This document shows, one piece after another, positions 6,008 to 7,660 of a DNA stretch of 7,660 nt. Position 1 is the first letter of the stretch, and every line of letters begins with the position of its first letter. The stretch comes from Nanogingivalis sp963545035 (GTDB lineage Bacteria > Patescibacteriota > Saccharimonadia > Saccharimonadales > Saccharimonadaceae). The position numbers and the translations under genes are program-made. The notes beneath the pieces were generated by a model. It had not been told where the DNA came from. It made no database searches and was given only the letters and a program-made list of their open reading frames with translations. The DNA lies in the NCBI GenBank assembly GCA_963545035.1, contig CAUUHU010000026.1, positions 1 to 7,660 on the forward strand, written 5' to 3'.

Positions 6008-6423
6008 ATGGCCTACGATTTAATTATTAGTAATTATGTGTATGAAATTTCGAATGAAGATTTCGAAAAGCGTGTTCCGGATTCATTAAAAGCAGAGTTC
6101 AAAAAACTTGCCCAAAAATTTGAATTCCCCAAGCAAGAAACACAAAATTGCGACTCAAAAGATTTGCACAGCATTTAAATTACATAAATAATTTGCACGC
6201 CGACTCAAAGCAAGATACTGAGCTTTGGCTGGAAATGATTGGCGGAATAAAATTTGGCCTCGAAATTGCACAAAATCCAATTTTTGTATTTTATGATCTT
6301 GGCTCAAAACAAGATACGGTTGTATTTGATAAAACTGGAAAAATCTTAAATTTGGATTATTCGACACAAAATTTAATTAAATGGCCCTTGGTTGGGCTAT
6401 TTAATTTTGCGATTTTTACCTAA
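6008..6423 (+). pseudogene. Small hypothetical gene, apparently frameshifted
   Basis: I do not recognise the protein. Frame 1 runs from ATG 6008 (MAYDLIISNYVYEISNEDF...) to TAA 6176-6178, 56 residues. A second frame, one base back, is open from 6124 to TAA 6421-6423 and has no SD or good start of its own (only TTG 6148). Joining them at the AAAA run (6157-6160) gives a smooth chain of about 138 residues, with DSK followed by RFAQHLNYINNLHADSKQDTELWLEMIGGIKFGLEIAQNP, consistent with loss of one A. The joined protein would have a charged helical N-terminal half and a more hydrophobic, strand-like C-terminal half (IFVFYDLG, VVFDKTGKI), plus two SKQDT copies. Neither a signal peptide nor a clear membrane helix is seen. 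Alternatives are two separate overlapping ORFs or real -1 slippage, but no canonical slippery heptamer is present. The final ~15 codons overlap a terminator hairpin. Confidence 0.6.
6375..6415 (+). terminator. Terminator-like hairpin upstream of pnp
   Basis: A 13-bp stem (one G-U pair), AATTAAATGGCCC (6375-6387) / GGGCTATTTAATT (6394-6406), has loop TTGGTT, followed by TT, then GCGA and T5. It ends the transcript of the small hypothetical gene and lies just before the pnp promoter. It overlaps the last codons of the shifted frame. The T tract is interrupted by GCGA, so efficiency is uncertain. Confidence 0.6.
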
Positions 6424-6435
6424 AAATGCTATAAT
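6407..6435 (+). promoter_or_regulatory. pnp promoter with extended -10
   Basis: TATAAT (6430-6435) is preceded by TGC, giving an extended -10. A partial -35, TTGCGA (6407-6412), is 17 bases upstream. Expected start near 6442, leaving a leader of about 89 bases before pnp. Confidence 0.68.
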
Positions 6436-6452
6436 AAAAGAGTAAAATTAAC

Positions 6453-6517
6453 GCCAAATGTGTGGTAGAAATTATTTTCGAAAGATTTTCGAAGAGGATT
6501 CCTGCAACTCATTTGGC
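6453..6517 (+). promoter_or_regulatory. pnp leader: long-range stem closing at the SD
   Basis: GCCAAATG (6453-6460) and CATTTGGC (6510-6517) are a perfect 8-bp inverted repeat 49 bases apart inside the predicted pnp leader. The right arm ends two bases before AAGGAG. Between the arms lie two direct copies of TTTTCGAA (6475-6482, 6486-6493), 11 bases apart start to start, and a small AGGA/TCCT repeat. E. coli PNPase is known to autoregulate through an RNase III-cut leader stem; a similar role here is inference. Confidence 0.5.
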
Positions 6518-6519
6518 AG

Positions 6520-6525
6520 AAGGAG
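6520..6525 (+). promoter_or_regulatory. Strong Shine-Dalgarno of pnp
   Basis: AAGGAG with 5-base spacing to ATG 6531, the best SD in the window. It shows that the organism uses SD-led initiation alongside the apparently leaderless genes. Confidence 0.85.
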
Positions 6526-6530
6526 AAGAT

Positions 6531-7660
6531 ATGATCATAAATCCAACCGGGAAGAAATTAATTTCGGTTAGTACTGATTTCTTGGGTCGAAAATTAACAC
6601 TAGAAGTTGGCAAAGTTGGCTTTCGTTCAACTTCAAGCGTTATTGTAAAATATGGCGAAACTGTTGTTTTGGGAACGGTTCAATTAGGATCAAAACCAGT
6701 AGCATTAGATTATTTCCCACTTTCAATTGATTATGAAGAAAAGTGGTACGCGAGCGGAAGAATTTCTGGCTCAAGATTCATTAAGCGCGAAGGTCGCCCA
6801 AGCGATGATGCGGTTTTGATTGGTCGATTAATCGATCGCCCAATTCGACCTTTGTTTCCAAAAGGTTATCGCGAAGAAGTTCAGGTTGTCACAACTGTCC
6901 TTTCGGCTGATCCAGAATTTCGACCAGATATGATTGCGATGATTGCGGCTTCAAGCGCATTGCACCTTGCTGGAGTTCCATTTGATGGTCCAGTTGCCGG
7001 TCTTCGGATCGGTAAAATTAATGGAGAATTTAAAGCTTTCTTAAACCCCGAAGAGCAAGAAAAATCTCCACTTGATTTGGTTGTTGCTGGAATCGAAAGT
7101 GGCATTACAATGGTTGAAGCCGGAGCTAATGAAGTCCCCGAAGAAGAAATTATTGCGGGATTGGCTTGGGCTTACGAGAATTTCCAACCAGCAATTAAAC
7201 TCCAAAATGAATTACGCGCAAAATACCTTGAAGCAGGCTATCTTGAGGAACGCGCTTTTGGATTAGTTTTGCCAAACGAAGAAATTTCGAAAGAAGTCGA
7301 AGAATGGACAGATGGAAAATTCAATTCGAAAATTCGTGAGGCTTACCCAAAGTATAACCAAAATATTGCCGAAATTCGCGAAAAGTTCCATGCAGAAATG
7401 CTTGAAAAATTTGGCGAAGAAGTGTATGAAGAAATTCGAAAAGAATACGACGAAGCATTCACTTTGGCGGTTCATAAAGCGGTTCGAAAGGGAATTATCG
7501 AAGACGGTGAGCGACCAGATGGCCGTGAGCTAGATGAAATTCGACCACTTTCGAGCGAAATTGACTTTTTACCACGCGCACACGGTTCAAGCCTCTTCAC
7601 TCGTGGTGTAACTCAAGCAATGAATATCGTAACTCTTGCGCCACTTTCATATTCACAATT
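6531..7660 (+). CDS. pnp: Polyribonucleotide nucleotidyltransferase (PNPase), 3'-truncated by window
   Basis: Trimeric 3'-to-5' phosphorolytic exoribonuclease that turns over mRNA. The frame starts at ATG 6531 behind a strong SD and is open to the last base; 376 codons are visible of the usual ~700. The first RNase PH domain carries GETVVLGTVQ, YFPLSIDYEEKWYASGRISGS, KREGRPSDDAVLIGRLIDRPIRPLFPKGY (about residues 85-113) and MIAASSALHLAGVPFDGPVAGLRIG. ESGITMVEAGANEVPEEEII is the family's conserved strand and turn. The charged all-alpha linker follows (about 205-325), then RPDGRELDEIRPLS (328 onward) and HGSSLFTRGVTQA, which begin the catalytic second RNase PH domain. The remainder of that domain and the KH and S1 RNA-binding domains lie beyond the window. 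Because the frame has no stop here, it is easily missed. An extended -10 promoter and a structured leader precede it. Confidence 0.97.
   Translation, partial: MIINPTGKKLISVSTDFLGRKLTLEVGKVGFRSTSSVIVKYGETVVLGTVQLGSKPVALDYFPLSIDYEEKWYASGRISGSRFIKREGRPSDDAVLIGRLIDRPIRPLFPKGYREEVQVVTTVLSADPEFRPDMIAMIAASSALHLAGVPFDGPVAGLRIGKINGEFKAFLNPEEQEKSPLDLVVAGIESGITMVEAGANEVPEEEIIAGLAWAYENFQPAIKLQNELRAKYLEAGYLEERAFGLVLPNEEISKEVEEWTDGKFNSKIREAYPKYNQNIAEIREKFHAEMLEKFGEEVYEEIRKEYDEAFTLAVHKAVRKGIIEDGERPDGRELDEIRPLSSEIDFLPRAHGSSLFTRGVTQAMNIVTLAPLSYSQ

Larger units (their letters stand above)
5..7488. repeat. Dispersed, over-abundant palindrome TTCGAA (32 copies)
   Basis: Hand count of first-base positions: 5, 530, 603, 1119, 1492, 1881, 2150, 2325, 2365, 2556, 2610, 2671, 3070, 3460, 3844, 4413, 4686, 5116, 5212, 5403, 5436, 5454, 5861, 5876, 6049, 6062, 6477, 6488, 7286, 7325, 7435, 7483. 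Most are preceded by T and many followed by A (TTTCGAAA). Within genes it occurs as TTC-GAA, nTT-TCG-AAn and nTT-CGA-An, i.e. all three codon phases. Confidence 0.85.

Noticed and set aside
6155..6162. Programmed -1 frameshift site at the AAAA run
   Set aside because: The site reads C-TCA-AAA-G, not an X-XXY-YYZ heptamer, and I saw no obvious downstream pseudoknot; a simple one-base indel is likelier.
6881..7105. Minus-strand ORF opposite pnp
   Set aside because: Antisense shadow of a clearly conserved PNPase domain, with no promoter or SD. The same applies to the other short antisense frames within tsaD, valS and the first hypothetical.
1..7660. Mobile element, defence system or CRISPR array
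   Set aside because: No transposase, integrase, nuclease operon, attachment duplication or regularly spaced repeat was found; gene content is conserved housekeeping.

Overview
The window looks like ordinary chromosome from a small-genome, AT-rich bacterium of the Candidate Phyla Radiation (Patescibacteria). Saccharibacteria is my best guess, from the feel of the S15, ValRS and FemAB-like proteins; this is recognition only, not a search. There is no mobile element, CRISPR array, tRNA or rRNA. The genes are informational or cell-wall housekeeping genes plus two hypotheticals.

Layout: the 3' part of an unrecognised acidic protein (+) converges on tsaD (-), with a hairpin between them that can terminate both. 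Upstream of tsaD, on the same strand, lies a FemAB-type peptidoglycan bridge aminoacyltransferase with its own terminator and promoter, so the two are probably not one operon. This gene diverges from valS (+) across a roughly 100-bp region where the two promoters interlock. After valS come rpsO, a small hypothetical gene that appears frameshifted, and the first 376 codons of pnp, which runs off the window. The rpsO-to-pnp order is a widespread bacterial arrangement, here interrupted by the broken hypothetical.

How they work together: ValRS and S15 serve translation, TsaD makes the tRNA t6A modification, PNPase turns over RNA, and FemAB spends aminoacyl-tRNA on cell-wall cross-bridges.

The most interesting content is non-coding. 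(1) The palindrome TTCGAA occurs 32 times by hand count, in all three codon frames and in intergenic DNA, far above a rough expectation of 2-4. (2) Three genes (tsaD, femAB-like, rpsO) have good -35/-10 promoters placed so that transcription should begin at or within a base of the ATG, i.e. leaderless mRNAs, whereas valS, pnp and the hypothetical have real leaders. (3) The valS and pnp leaders contain inverted repeats that may be regulatory. (4) Two terminators 4 kb apart share a nearly identical 17-base core. I saw no clearly new multi-gene system.
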